Source: an uncultured bacterium
GTDB taxonomy: Bacteria > Cyanobacteriota > Vampirovibrionia > Gastranaerophilales > Gastranaerophilaceae
Direction of reading: 5' to 3'
DNA: 46,878 nt
NCBI GenBank assembly: GCA_902801985.1
Contig: CADCKD010000013.1
Location: 1-46,878 of the forward strand
Of this stretch, positions 16,068 to 24,100 are shown one piece after another (within the stretch, counting starts at the first letter, position 1; each line of letters begins with the position of its first letter). The notes below the pieces were generated by a model that worked only from the letters and a program-made list of their open reading frames with translations, was not told where the DNA came from and searched no databases. The position numbers and the translations under genes are program-made.

Positions 16068-17150
16068 TTGAAAAAGTTATTAAAAGCATTATTCCCAATA
16101 ATTGTAATTGCGCTTATTGCGGCTGCAGTTTATTTTAATCAGAGCTTTTTAAAGGCTCAATACAGAAAGGCGCAAGGTGTCTTTTGTGTATTTCAAGGGG
16201 ATGAAGCTTTTAGGCATATGGATATGATTGAGGCAATTAAGCATTATCAAAAAGGGTTAAAATTATATCCTAAACATTATAGTGCCTGGTATAATTTAGG
16301 GAATATATATGTAGCGTACGAAGATTATTATTCAGCATTATATGCTTATTCTCAAGCGTTTAAATATAATCCCAAGATGATGACGGCAAGAATGAATTAT
16401 GGTGTTGTCGCTTCAAGTAAACTTGGAAATTTTGATATTGCAATAGAACAGTTTAAAGAAATTATAAAAACAAAAAGAAAAATTATATCTATACCGAAAA
16501 TTTTTAGTAACAAGTTCAGTACAAAAGAGAATAAGGCAATAGCTTATTATAATATGGGTCTTACATATAGAATGAAATCTTTATATGCTGCGGATGATTG
16601 GGAAAAACAGAGAAGATTTCTTGCAGAGGCTATAAGAGCTTATCAAAAATCTATTGAAATATCTCCAAAACGCTATGATACTTGGTTTAATTTAGGGTTT
16701 GCATATCATATTTCAGATAATTATCTTGAAGCCGGCAGATGTTATTGTCAGGCAATTAAAATACAGCCTTTAAGTTATGAAGCGCATTTTAATTTGGCTG
16801 TGTTACTTCGTCGTATGCGTCACTATAAAGAGTCTTATGATGAAATTGAAAAGGCATCTATTCTTGTAACAGCATTGGATGACAGTCCTGCGGCACAGCA
16901 ATATGTTGCAATTGTTATGAATGATATAACAAAGAATTTATACCAAAATGAACAGTATCGTGATCAATTGAAGAACGAGTTAGCTGCAGAAAAATCAAAA
17001 TCAGAAGAAAACATTAAAAATAATAAAGGCAAAAAAAATAAAAAAGATAAGAAAAAATTATCTGAAAAAGAAGAAGATAAAGTCTTGATGAGCAGCTTTG
17101 GCGCTTGCCCTTCTATGGAATATTTTACATATAGTGACGAAGAAAATTAA
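16068..17150 (+). CDS. Membrane-anchored TPR repeat protein
   Basis: 360 residues. An N-terminal anchor or uncleaved signal (KKLLKALFPIIVIALIAAAVYFNQ, 2-25) is followed by several tetratricopeptide repeats: AIKHYQKGLKLYPKHYSAWYNL, ALYAYSQAFKYNPKMMTARMNY, AIRAYQKSIEISPKRYDTWFNL and AGRCYCQAIKIQPLSYEAHFNL. These have the family pattern of small and large residues and Pro at turns. Residues 300-345 are a very Lys-rich linker, possibly disordered. The topology places the repeats outside the cytoplasm. The start is a TTG, supported by GAGG eight bases upstream and the clean N-terminus. A scaffold role is likely but the partner is unknown. The downstream HNH-like gene appears to have its own TATAAT. 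Confidence 0.8.
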   Translation: MKKLLKALFPIIVIALIAAAVYFNQSFLKAQYRKAQGVFCVFQGDEAFRHMDMIEAIKHYQKGLKLYPKHYSAWYNLGNIYVAYEDYYSALYAYSQAFKYNPKMMTARMNYGVVASSKLGNFDIAIEQFKEIIKTKRKIISIPKIFSNKFSTKENKAIAYYNMGLTYRMKSLYAADDWEKQRRFLAEAIRAYQKSIEISPKRYDTWFNLGFAYHISDNYLEAGRCYCQAIKIQPLSYEAHFNLAVLLRRMRHYKESYDEIEKASILVTALDDSPAAQQYVAIVMNDITKNLYQNEQYRDQLKNELAAEKSKSEENIKNNKGKKNKKDKKKLSEKEEDKVLMSSFGACPSMEYFTYSDEEN

Positions 17151-17214
17151 AGTTTTCTACGATTTGTGCCGATATATAAAAAGAGTTGTATAATCTTTTA
17201 AAAGAGAATGAAGT

Positions 17215-18558
17215 ATGAAAGTATCGGCAGTATCGGCATTAAACGGAGTTAATTTGCGCCATCAAATATCAAAGCATGGTGATTCTTTTGATGCGGCTTC
17301 TGTTATTCAAGATTACCGGCGAATACAAGATATTTCCGGAATGCCTTATGTCTATCCGATAACCTTTACTTCAATACAAAATTCTTCAAAGCTACGTCAA
17401 CTTTTTGCATACGGCTTACCTTGTATGTATAGCGGTTTGCCGATGGTGGATCCAAAGCAGCTTTCCAGAATGCTTAAAAACCAAACATTCCTTCATCCTT
17501 CAAATGAGGTCATTTCTGCTCTGTCTAAGCATAAGGACAGTTTTGCGGGAATGGAATTACAACTTTTTGAAATTTTGTCAGAACGTTCAAAAGTTCATCC
17601 TGAACAAACATTGAGCGAGTTGATGCGCGGAATTGAACCGATATATAGAAAAGATTTATATAAAAAACAAGCTCCGATATTTTATGATTTGAAAAAAGAA
17701 TTTTCACAACTTTCTCCTCAGCTTCAAGAACAATTTGCGTCTTTGATGGAAGAAACAGATAAAAGGTTGTCAAAACAACCTGTGATAATGCCATTTTCTG
17801 CGTATGAATTTAAATATAAACTTTCAAAAATTAAAGAAGATGTTTTAAAAATTGATCATCCAAAAGCTAAAAAAGTGATGAATAAATTAATAAAAGAATC
17901 GAAAAGGCTTTCTAATTCTACAAATCCAACCACAATTGATTTACAAAAACGTGTTATGCGTATGATGGATTGGATATTAAAAAAATCTGTTTTAAAAGAT
18001 AATCAACAATTAAGAGAATTAATAGATATTTCGAATGCGCGTTTAAGTAATACCGAAGTAATAGTTCCATTTTCAAGAAAGTCGTTTTTATATGATTTGG
18101 CAAAAATGATAAATCCTGTTGAAGATAAGAAACTTCAAGATAAAATAATGAAAATTGCACAGAAACTTCCTACATCTGCTCAAGATTTTTCTGCGTACTT
18201 TTTAAAACTTTCTTGTGAACCTTCTGAAAAAATCGGTTCTCGTTTAATGTGGCCATCTTTGGCTTCTGTTGAACATATTGTTCCACGCTCTTGCGGCGGA
18301 GCTGATGAAATGGCGAATTTCGGGGGCGCAAGGACAGTAGAAAATTCTGACAGAAAAAGTATTGATTTTATGGAACAATTGAAACGTCGTCCAAACACTC
18401 CAAAATATTGCCAAATGTATGTTGATAGGTTGATTGATTTATATCATGAAGGAGTTTTTGCGAAGCACAGAGTTAATCCAAAGTATATAGAAGATTTTAA
18501 AAATACTATTTTCAAAGTTTCACAGGGAACTATTGATTTGGATATTTCAAGAATGTAG
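17215..18558 (+). CDS. Helical protein with C-terminal HNH-like nuclease motif
   Basis: 447 residues. The first 340 are mainly helical with two similar blocks, KQPVIMPFSAYEFKYKLSKI near 200 and NTEVIVPFSRKSFLYDLAKM near 278, which look like an internal duplication. The C-terminus contains VEHIVPRSCGG (His354), Asn368, Asn377 and Lys381, matching the HNH pattern EHIxPxSxGG...N...N..K. However, the zinc-binding CxxC pairs common in HNH enzymes are absent, so activity is uncertain. Near the N-terminus PITFTSIQNSSKLRQLF resembles the P-x-F tag of other unknown proteins here. The start ATG has a weak AGAG. TATAAT lies about 23 nt upstream. There is no signal peptide and no adjacent immunity-like gene. 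Confidence 0.6.
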   Translation: MKVSAVSALNGVNLRHQISKHGDSFDAASVIQDYRRIQDISGMPYVYPITFTSIQNSSKLRQLFAYGLPCMYSGLPMVDPKQLSRMLKNQTFLHPSNEVISALSKHKDSFAGMELQLFEILSERSKVHPEQTLSELMRGIEPIYRKDLYKKQAPIFYDLKKEFSQLSPQLQEQFASLMEETDKRLSKQPVIMPFSAYEFKYKLSKIKEDVLKIDHPKAKKVMNKLIKESKRLSNSTNPTTIDLQKRVMRMMDWILKKSVLKDNQQLRELIDISNARLSNTEVIVPFSRKSFLYDLAKMINPVEDKKLQDKIMKIAQKLPTSAQDFSAYFLKLSCEPSEKIGSRLMWPSLASVEHIVPRSCGGADEMANFGGARTVENSDRKSIDFMEQLKRRPNTPKYCQMYVDRLIDLYHEGVFAKHRVNPKYIEDFKNTIFKVSQGTIDLDISRM

Positions 18559-18605
18559 CTTATTAAACTCTTGACTCATATTAAATAGGGTGGGATAATC
18601 TATTT

Positions 18606-19478
18606 ATGTTTAAGTATTATGGAAAGTTTGCACCGTATTTGTTTATTGCGCCTGCGGGGGTAATATTATTAATTTTCTTTTTTATTCCGTTTTTTCAAAC
18701 TATTGGGTTAAGTTTTTTTGATTATTCAAACAGTATTTATCAGCCTAATTTTTCGGGAATTCAGAATTATTTGGACATCTTAAAAAATCCTATTTTCTAC
18801 AAGGTTATGTGGAATACGGTTTTGTATTTGGTGGTTGCGGTTCCGATACTTGCAATTTTTCCTTTATTTTTGGCGGTTTTGATTAACCAAAAAATCAGAG
18901 GGATAACTTTATACAAAATTTTGATTTATCTTCCTGTAATTGTTTCGATTGTTGTTGCTGCGATTGCGTTCAAGTGGTTATATGCACAAGACGGGATATT
19001 GAATTATTTTATGCAGTTATTCCATTTGCCAAAGATTGGCTGGTTGACTGATCCTAAATATGCGATTTATTCGGTTATTATCGTTACGATATGGAAGGGT
19101 ATCGGATATTATATGATGATTTATTTGGCATCTTTGATGAGTGTGCCAAAAGAGCTTTATGAGGCTTGTGATATTGATGGCGCAAACTTTTGGCAAAAAC
19201 ATTTAACTGTAACGGTGCCACATTTGATGCCTACAATTGCTTTGGTTACAACGATAAGTTCAATTTCGGCGATGAAAATTTTTGCGGAAATCTATGTTAT
19301 GACAAAAGGTGGCCCGCTGAATTCTACCAAAACGATTGTGTATTATATTTATGAAAAAGCGTTTGAAAACTTGGATTTAGGTTATGCAAGTGCAATGGCT
19401 GTAATTCTTTTGGTTATTGTAATGATATTTTCACTATTAAATATTTTTGTATTTGAACGGGGGAAATATAAAATATGA
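18606..19478 (+). CDS. Carbohydrate ABC transporter permease (MalF/UgpA type)
   Basis: Inner-membrane subunit of a binding-protein-dependent sugar importer. The 290-residue protein has six predicted membrane segments. The EAA loop for contact with the ATPase is present (ELYEACDIDGANFWQKHLTVTVPHLMP, near 185). The N-terminal FAPYLFIAPAGVILLIFFFIPFFQTI is typical for this subfamily (CUT1). AGGGTGGGA lies about 11 bases before the ATG, slightly far. It overlaps the next permease by an ATGA junction, so the two are translationally coupled and probably form a heterodimer. No substrate-binding protein, ATPase or glycosidase is adjacent, so the substrate cannot be named. Confidence 0.9.
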   Translation: MFKYYGKFAPYLFIAPAGVILLIFFFIPFFQTIGLSFFDYSNSIYQPNFSGIQNYLDILKNPIFYKVMWNTVLYLVVAVPILAIFPLFLAVLINQKIRGITLYKILIYLPVIVSIVVAAIAFKWLYAQDGILNYFMQLFHLPKIGWLTDPKYAIYSVIIVTIWKGIGYYMMIYLASLMSVPKELYEACDIDGANFWQKHLTVTVPHLMPTIALVTTISSISAMKIFAEIYVMTKGGPLNSTKTIVYYIYEKAFENLDLGYASAMAVILLVIVMIFSLLNIFVFERGKYKI

Positions 19479-20311
19479 AACTCAAAAACATACCGATTCA
19501 TTTTGTGTTGATTGTGGTGTCGATATTATCGATATTCCCGTTTATTTGGCTTTTGTCGACATCTTTGAAAGGTGCGGGTGAAAATATTTTTGCGTATCCT
19601 CCGACGATAATTCCGCAGGATTTTACTTGGGATAATTATGTTGGAGTTTGGAAAAGAGTTGATTTAATGCGATATTTTGTCAATTCAATGATAGTTGCGG
19701 GGGCAACTGTATTGTTGAACTTGATATTGTCTTCTCTTGCTGCGTATCCGCTTGCAAGGATGGAGTTTAGGGGGAAAAAGATTACGTTTTTTGCTATTCT
19801 TGCAACAATTATGATACCTTTTCAAGCGATAATGCTTCCTGTTTATTTAATAACATTAAAATTACATCTTGTTGATGCGTATGGAGACGTGTTGGGATTT
19901 ATCGGTCTTGTAATGCCGTTTGCTGTCAGTGCGTTTGGAATTTTCTTGATGCGGCAAGCGTTTTTGGCAATTCCGAGAGAAATGGAAGAAGCTGCGATTG
20001 TTGACGGATGTAACGTTTTTCAAGTGTTTTGGAAAGTGCTTTTGCCGATGGTTAAGCCGTCTTTGGCTGTTTTGGCAATATTTACGTTTATCGGGTCGTG
20101 GGGAGAATTTTTGTGGCCGAGTATTGTGCTTACAAAAGAGGCTATGTATACGCTTCCGGTTGGGGTTAATAATTTGCAGGGAATGTTTTCGTCTAATTGG
20201 CGATTTATTGCTGCGGGTTCAATAATTTCAACTATTCCGATTATAGTATTTTTCCTTGCGATGCAGAGGTATTTTATTTCCGGTGAAAACGAAGGCGCAG
20301 TCAAGGGCTAG
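19475..20311 (+). CDS. Carbohydrate ABC transporter permease (MalG/UgpE type)
   Basis: Second permease subunit, 278 residues and six membrane segments. The EAA loop reads EEAAIVDGCNVFQVFWKVLLPMVKPSL near 170, and an ending such as MQRYFISGENEGAVKG is characteristic of the MalG-like branch. Its start overlaps the stop of the preceding permease in ATGA, so the pair is coupled. The gene is followed by a 431-nt repeat-rich gap with no further transporter gene, so the ATPase and binding protein must be encoded elsewhere or be shared. In CUT1 systems a single MsmK-like ATPase serving several permease pairs is known; that explanation is inference here. Confidence 0.91.
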   Translation: MKLKNIPIHFVLIVVSILSIFPFIWLLSTSLKGAGENIFAYPPTIIPQDFTWDNYVGVWKRVDLMRYFVNSMIVAGATVLLNLILSSLAAYPLARMEFRGKKITFFAILATIMIPFQAIMLPVYLITLKLHLVDAYGDVLGFIGLVMPFAVSAFGIFLMRQAFLAIPREMEEAAIVDGCNVFQVFWKVLLPMVKPSLAVLAIFTFIGSWGEFLWPSIVLTKEAMYTLPVGVNNLQGMFSSNWRFIAAGSIISTIPIIVFFLAMQRYFISGENEGAVKG

Positions 20312-20445
20312 GGGTAAATATAGTGTCATTCTGAACTCGTTTCAGAATCTCCCATTGTGCAAATTATACCACACCCCAACCCACCTAACCTCCCGCAAGG
20401 GGCGGGGATAAATGTAGTTTACATTTTTTGCGCATTTGTTCCCGT

Positions 20446-20541
20446 GTCATTGCGAGCGGAAGCGAAGCAATCCAGCTGTTTTGAATTCTTTTGTACTATC
20501 TAGATTGCCGCGTTGTCACTACCGTTCCTCCTCGCAATGAC
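20446..20541. repeat. Palindromic intergenic repeat, copy 1 (96 bp)
   Basis: Outer arms GTCATTGCGAG (20446-20456) and CTCGCAATGAC (20531-20541) are perfect inverted copies; inner arms GCAATC and GATTGC also pair. The middle ATCTAGATTGCCGCGTTGTCACTACC is shared with the two copies at 36269 and 36457. Confidence 0.85.
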
Positions 20542-20706
20542 AATCCTACCCCACCCCCTACCCCCTCCCGCAAGGGGCGGGGAAATAGTTACGTCATTAT
20601 GAACCTGATTTGTACTTATCAAACTTATCAAACTTCTCAAACCTATCAATGCCCTCAGCCATTATGAGAGTGGAAAGAGGAATTTATATATTACCGAAGT
20701 TAGTAA

Positions 20707-20735
20707 TTTACATTTTTTTTATTAATATTTATAAC
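20707..20735 (+). promoter_or_regulatory. Promoter of the ACT-like small gene, placed for leaderless mRNA
   Basis: TTTACA (20707-20712), 17-nt spacer, TATAAC (20730-20735). The ATG at 20743 is seven bases later and has no ribosome-binding site. Confidence 0.55.
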
Positions 20736-20742
20736 CTGAAAT

Positions 20743-20973
20743 ATGAGAGCAATAATAGGTATAAAAGTAGGTAACAGGCTACAAGAAGCACTAAAATTAC
20801 AAGAAATATTAACCGAATACGGATGTGAAATTCAAACCCGAATCGGTCTGCACCCAATTGGAGAATACAAATGCAATAATTATGGAGTTGTACTTATCGA
20901 AGTTATAAATAAAATAAATGAAATTTATGATGTGCTTGCAAGGGATTGGGATATACAGATTATGAAATTTTAA
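20743..20973 (+). CDS. Small ACT-like protein, TM1266 / hydrogenase-regulator type
   Basis: 76 residues with the compact pattern of the TM1266-like group: an opening strand RAIIGIKVGNR, a helix LQEALKLQEILTEYGC, a strand QTRIGLHPIGEYKC, the segment YGVVLIEVI and a closing helix and strand ending DIQIMKF. The group has a ferredoxin-like (ACT-type) fold. In some anaerobes it is annotated as an iron-only hydrogenase system regulator. No hydrogenase or hydrogenase-maturation gene is in the window, so the role here is unknown. The two Cys (28 and 44) are of unclear role. The start has no ribosome site; a TATAAC box seven bases upstream predicts a leaderless mRNA. Confidence 0.65.
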   Translation: MRAIIGIKVGNRLQEALKLQEILTEYGCEIQTRIGLHPIGEYKCNNYGVVLIEVINKINEIYDVLARDWDIQIMKF

Positions 20974-21046
20974 ATAATGTAAAAATATATCTCAGGGATA
21001 TAGCCAAAAAATTCTTTATGTGATTTTATACATAAGGGTCCCTTTT

Positions 21047-22537
21047 ATGATAAATTCTACGCCAAATACCGGAAATATCAAAACAAGCATTTTTTATATA
21101 AATGATTATCATGGCAAAACAATTAATATGGAGCGAGCAGTTGCAGCATCTAATGATTTTGATTACAGGGCAAAGGTTAAATATAAAGACACTGACTCTT
21201 TGAAATTGTCTTCGGGTGATATTATGCTGGGTGAAGATGTTCATATTAACAAGGCTGCAGTATTATTTCAAAATTTTATAAATATAACAGCGAGTGCTGT
21301 CGGAAACCATGAACACGATATTGCAAATAATGCTTCTGAAGTTTTACCGCTAATCAAATTTAATATGCTTGCTAATAATTTGAAAATCAACCCCAGAAAT
21401 CCTTGGTCAAAACTTATCAAATCTTCAACAATTCAAGAGGTGAACGGGCATAAATACGGTATTATTGGTACAACTCCGGTAGATTTGTTTACAAGGAGCA
21501 AAGTTAGTAATTTGAGTAAAGATATAAGTGTTGATAACGAAAGACAAACACTTGAAGATATTCAAATAGAAATTGATAAATTAAAAAAACAAGGAATAAA
21601 TAAAATAATTTTGCTTTCACATTTAGGTCGTACAATGGACAAAACTATTGCTCAAAAAACTTCAGGATTAGATGTAATTTTGGGCGGACATTCTCACGAC
21701 TTTATAAAAGATGTCAAACGAGGTGAAAATCTTTTTTATAACAAAAATGGCGAGCCTGTTGTGATTACACAGGCAGACAAAGACGGGAGTCATTTTGGAA
21801 TTTTAAATCTGGAATTTGATAGTAACGGCGTTATAAAAAAAGTTCAGAATAATATTGGAGATACTAGTGATTTTCGCAGGAATATGCCGGTTAAATATAT
21901 TTTTGATAAATTATTTACCAATAATAAAATCTTGGGAACAATAAATTCCGCCCCAAATGAGCCTGATCATTATTTAATATCTGCAAACCCGCACGGGTAT
22001 TTTATAGCTGATTGTATGAAAAAAGATTTGGATGCCGATATTGCGCTAATTCAGGCTGCGAATATAAGAGGTTTTTTTGAAAAAGGACAGTTAGACCAAA
22101 GAACTTTATCTGATATTTTACCGTTCAAAAATAAACTCTATAAAGTAAATTACAGCGAAAAAGATATTGTTGATGCCATAAAATTTGCGGCAAAAAATTC
22201 ATTCACAAAACCTGATAATAAGCCGGGAATTTTTTATGCATCAGGATTAAAATATGAAATATCTTCAGCTGGTGATGTTCAATCTATATCTATTGTTGGG
22301 AAAGGCGGTAAAGAATATTCGGTTGACATAAATAATCCGCGGCAAGATAAATATTATTCAACAATAATAAACGATTATTGTGCTCAAGGAAATGACAATT
22401 TTACAATGCTGAATAAGCCCCAAAAAATTGTAAAAAAATACGATTTTGATGCGACAAAATGTGTTGAAAATATTGTAAGCAAAAATTCTTCAGGAATTGA
22501 TATAAAAGATGACGGGCGAATTAAAATTAATGGCTGA
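21047..22537 (+). CDS. 5'-nucleotidase / cyclic phosphodiesterase-like metallophosphoesterase
   Basis: 496 residues with the two-domain architecture of UshA/5'-nucleotidases. The metallophosphatase domain has INDYHG (Asp20, His22), SSGD, GNHEHD, LLSHLG and LGGHSHDF. The C-terminal substrate domain (from about 290) includes LIQAANIRG, KVNYSEKDIV and GNDNFTML. It would release phosphate from nucleotides or similar esters. The family is usually exported, but no signal peptide is visible: the protein begins MINSTPNTGNIKTSIFYIND. The start is the ATG at 21047, with AAGGG about eight bases upstream; a GTG nine codons earlier adds no hydrophobic leader. It is convergent with the membrane protein gene, two bases apart. 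Confidence 0.85.
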   Translation: MINSTPNTGNIKTSIFYINDYHGKTINMERAVAASNDFDYRAKVKYKDTDSLKLSSGDIMLGEDVHINKAAVLFQNFINITASAVGNHEHDIANNASEVLPLIKFNMLANNLKINPRNPWSKLIKSSTIQEVNGHKYGIIGTTPVDLFTRSKVSNLSKDISVDNERQTLEDIQIEIDKLKKQGINKIILLSHLGRTMDKTIAQKTSGLDVILGGHSHDFIKDVKRGENLFYNKNGEPVVITQADKDGSHFGILNLEFDSNGVIKKVQNNIGDTSDFRRNMPVKYIFDKLFTNNKILGTINSAPNEPDHYLISANPHGYFIADCMKKDLDADIALIQAANIRGFFEKGQLDQRTLSDILPFKNKLYKVNYSEKDIVDAIKFAAKNSFTKPDNKPGIFYASGLKYEISSAGDVQSISIVGKGGKEYSVDINNPRQDKYYSTIINDYCAQGNDNFTMLNKPQKIVKKYDFDATKCVENIVSKNSSGIDIKDDGRIKING

Positions 22538-22539
22538 TA

Positions 22540-23298
22540 TTATAAATCTTCAGATTTTGTAATTTCTACAATTCCTTGTATATTTATAAGATTAACTGTG
22601 TTGGCAAAATAAATGCAGCAAGTTAAAAATAACAATCTCATCGCATGTTGCAAGTTTGTGTTTGCAACATTGTTAGATATGACAAATAGTTTATATAAAA
22701 TCACAAAAATTATTCCTAAAATAATAGCACATTTTGCTGTTAAAATTACAACCGGCACAAATGTTTTGTGTAAAATTTTGAATAAGTTAATCGGATTGAA
22801 CAAATACATACTTGTTTCAAATTTTTTGGAATAAAGTACATATAAAACATTTATAAAAGGAATAAGGCAACCCAGTAAAACGTAATATAGCATCATCTTG
22901 ATAAAATCTTCCTGAATATTAAATAATATCAGTCCCAAAAAGACTAAAATAGTAATATTTATTCCCCAAAACAAAAGTATAGGTATCATTTTAAAAAATG
23001 CTAAATATGCATCCATTTTAACTTCAGGCAATAATAAAGATTCCTCTTTGTATAATATGTGCGAATAATTATACAAATACCCGGGTATGTACATCGAAAT
23101 CATAATAACCAAAAATGTGCATATATTTATTACCCATTCAGAAGCGGGTAAATATCCGAAATAAAAACTATTTAAATAATGAGCACAACATTTTCCCCAA
23201 GAAATTGCCCAAATACCGCTCAAAGAAAATAAGATTATATTATTCAATATATTATCTTTTCCGCAGTAAATATTTTTTAAATAGTTAATAATTCCCAT
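22540..23298 (-). CDS. Multi-pass membrane protein of unknown function
   Basis: 252 residues with about six hydrophobic segments (NNIILFSLSGIWAISWG, VINICTFLVIMISMYIPGYL, MIPILLFWGINITILVFLGLILF, MMLYYVLLGCLIPFINVLYVLY, VVILTAKCAIILGIIFVILY, LLFLTCCIYFANTV). Loops are short and no catalytic motif is visible. Several Cys fall in or near membrane segments. The layout resembles small permease-like DUF proteins but I cannot assign a family. There is no ribosome-binding site; TATAAT ends seven bases before the ATG at 23298, so a leaderless mRNA is likely. It is divergent from rpmI, with 154 nt between the starts. Confidence 0.7.
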   Translation of the reverse strand: MGIINYLKNIYCGKDNILNNIILFSLSGIWAISWGKCCAHYLNSFYFGYLPASEWVINICTFLVIMISMYIPGYLYNYSHILYKEESLLLPEVKMDAYLAFFKMIPILLFWGINITILVFLGLILFNIQEDFIKMMLYYVLLGCLIPFINVLYVLYSKKFETSMYLFNPINLFKILHKTFVPVVILTAKCAIILGIIFVILYKLFVISNNVANTNLQHAMRLLFLTCCIYFANTVNLINIQGIVEITKSEDL

Positions 23299-23305
23299 AC
23301 ATAAA

Positions 23306-23311
23306 ATTATA
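23306..23311 (-). promoter_or_regulatory. -10 box of the membrane protein gene, placed for leaderless mRNA
   Basis: Perfect TATAAT on the minus strand ends seven bases before the ATG; TTGTTA lies 16 nt further upstream as the -35. No Shine-Dalgarno precedes the start. Confidence 0.55.
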
Positions 23312-23452
23312 TGACAAAATCAAATATTAACAAATATTTAACTACCACTTGCAAAATAAAATCTTTCATACTACTATAAACATAGCCGAAATTTATGGGC
23401 TTTGGTATGCCTGTGAATTTTTAGTACTACTTTAAACAAAAAGGAGAAGAAA

Positions 23453-23662
23453 ATGCCAAAAATGAAAACACACAGATCGGCTGCAAAACGTTACAAAGTA
23501 ACAGCAACCGGCAAAATTATGAAAAGACAAGCAGGTATAGGCCACTTGCTCCAACACAAATCAGGTTCAAGAAAACGTAGAATCTTTAAAATGGTTGACG
23601 TTTCACCTTCACATGTAGAACTGGTATCTAAAGAGTTACCATACAAGAAGTATTCAAGATAG
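23453..23662 (+). CDS. rpmI: 50S ribosomal protein L35
   Basis: 69-residue basic protein of the large ribosomal subunit. It begins MPKMKTHRSAAKRYKVTATGKI and has the conserved RRAGIGHLL-like region (KRQAGIGHLLQHKSGSRKRR) and the end KELPYKKYSR. AAGGAG lies six to seven bases before the ATG. It forms the usual pair with rplT, 12 nt apart; infC, which often precedes them, is absent here. A promoter TTGCAA, 17 nt, TACTAT is visible around 23350-23380, leaving a leader of roughly 75 nt that could hold the L20 autoregulatory site known in other bacteria; I could not define such a structure. Confidence 0.97.
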   Translation: MPKMKTHRSAAKRYKVTATGKIMKRQAGIGHLLQHKSGSRKRRIFKMVDVSPSHVELVSKELPYKKYSR

Positions 23663-23674
23663 GAGCAATGAATT

Positions 23675-24019
23675 ATGAGAATAAGACGTGGCAGTGCCGG
23701 AGTTAAAAGACACAAAAAAATATTAAAGCTTGCAAAAGGATTTGTAGGCGCAAGATCAAGAATCTTTAAAGTTGCTAATATAGCAGTTATGAAAGCATTA
23801 AAATATGCTTACAGAGACAGACGTACTACAAAACGTAATATGAGAAGATTATGGATTGTAAGAATTAATGCAGCTGTAAGACAACGCGGAATGAGCTATT
23901 CAAGATTTGTTAATGCTTGCAAAAAAGCTAACATTGTTGTTAACAGAAAAATGCTTGCTGATTTAGCAGTAAGAGATTCTGAAGCTTTTGATGTATTATT
24001 TGAAACTATTTCAAAATAA
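23675..24019 (+). CDS. rplT: 50S ribosomal protein L20
   Basis: 114-residue rRNA-binding protein needed for early assembly of the large subunit. The sequence is fully typical: [75 protein letters not shown] lies before the ATG, with a slightly long spacing. It is cotranscribed with rpmI. In several bacteria L20 represses its own operon by binding the leader or the intergenic mRNA; that is family knowledge, not shown here. A strong terminator follows. Confidence 0.98.
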   Translation: MRIRRGSAGVKRHKKILKLAKGFVGARSRIFKVANIAVMKALKYAYRDRRTTKRNMRRLWIVRINAAVRQRGMSYSRFVNACKKANIVVNRKMLADLAVRDSEAFDVLFETISK

Positions 24020-24040
24020 TTATCAAATAAAATTTATTTA

Positions 24041-24080
24041 AAAATAAGTCCTAACCAATGTGTTGGGGCTTATTTTTTTA
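24041..24080 (+). terminator. Terminator of rpmI-rplT
   Basis: Hairpin AAATAAGtCCtAAC / GTTgGGgCTTATTT with loop CAATGT, followed by a run of seven T. It is similar in sequence to the terminator after tRNA-Asp at the window start. Confidence 0.8.
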
Positions 24081-24100
24081 TTTTATGTTAGTATTAATTT

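Larger units (their letters stand above)
20312..20742. other. Repeat-rich intergenic region
   Basis: 431 nt without a gene. It holds a fragment resembling GTCATTCTGA repeats (20331-20360), a GC-rich block with CTCCCGCAAGGGGCGGGG (20378-20409), a conserved lead-in with TTTACATTTTTTGCGC, palindrome copy 1 (20446-20541), a second GC-rich block (20549-20582) and a short triplicate-like run of TCAAACTTATCAAAC (20616-20648). The promoter of the next gene is at its right end. Confidence 0.7.

Noticed and set aside
23380-23452. Defined L20 autoregulatory leader before rpmI
   Set aside because: Only a 4-5 bp hairpin (AGCC/GGCT) could be found; insufficient to call.
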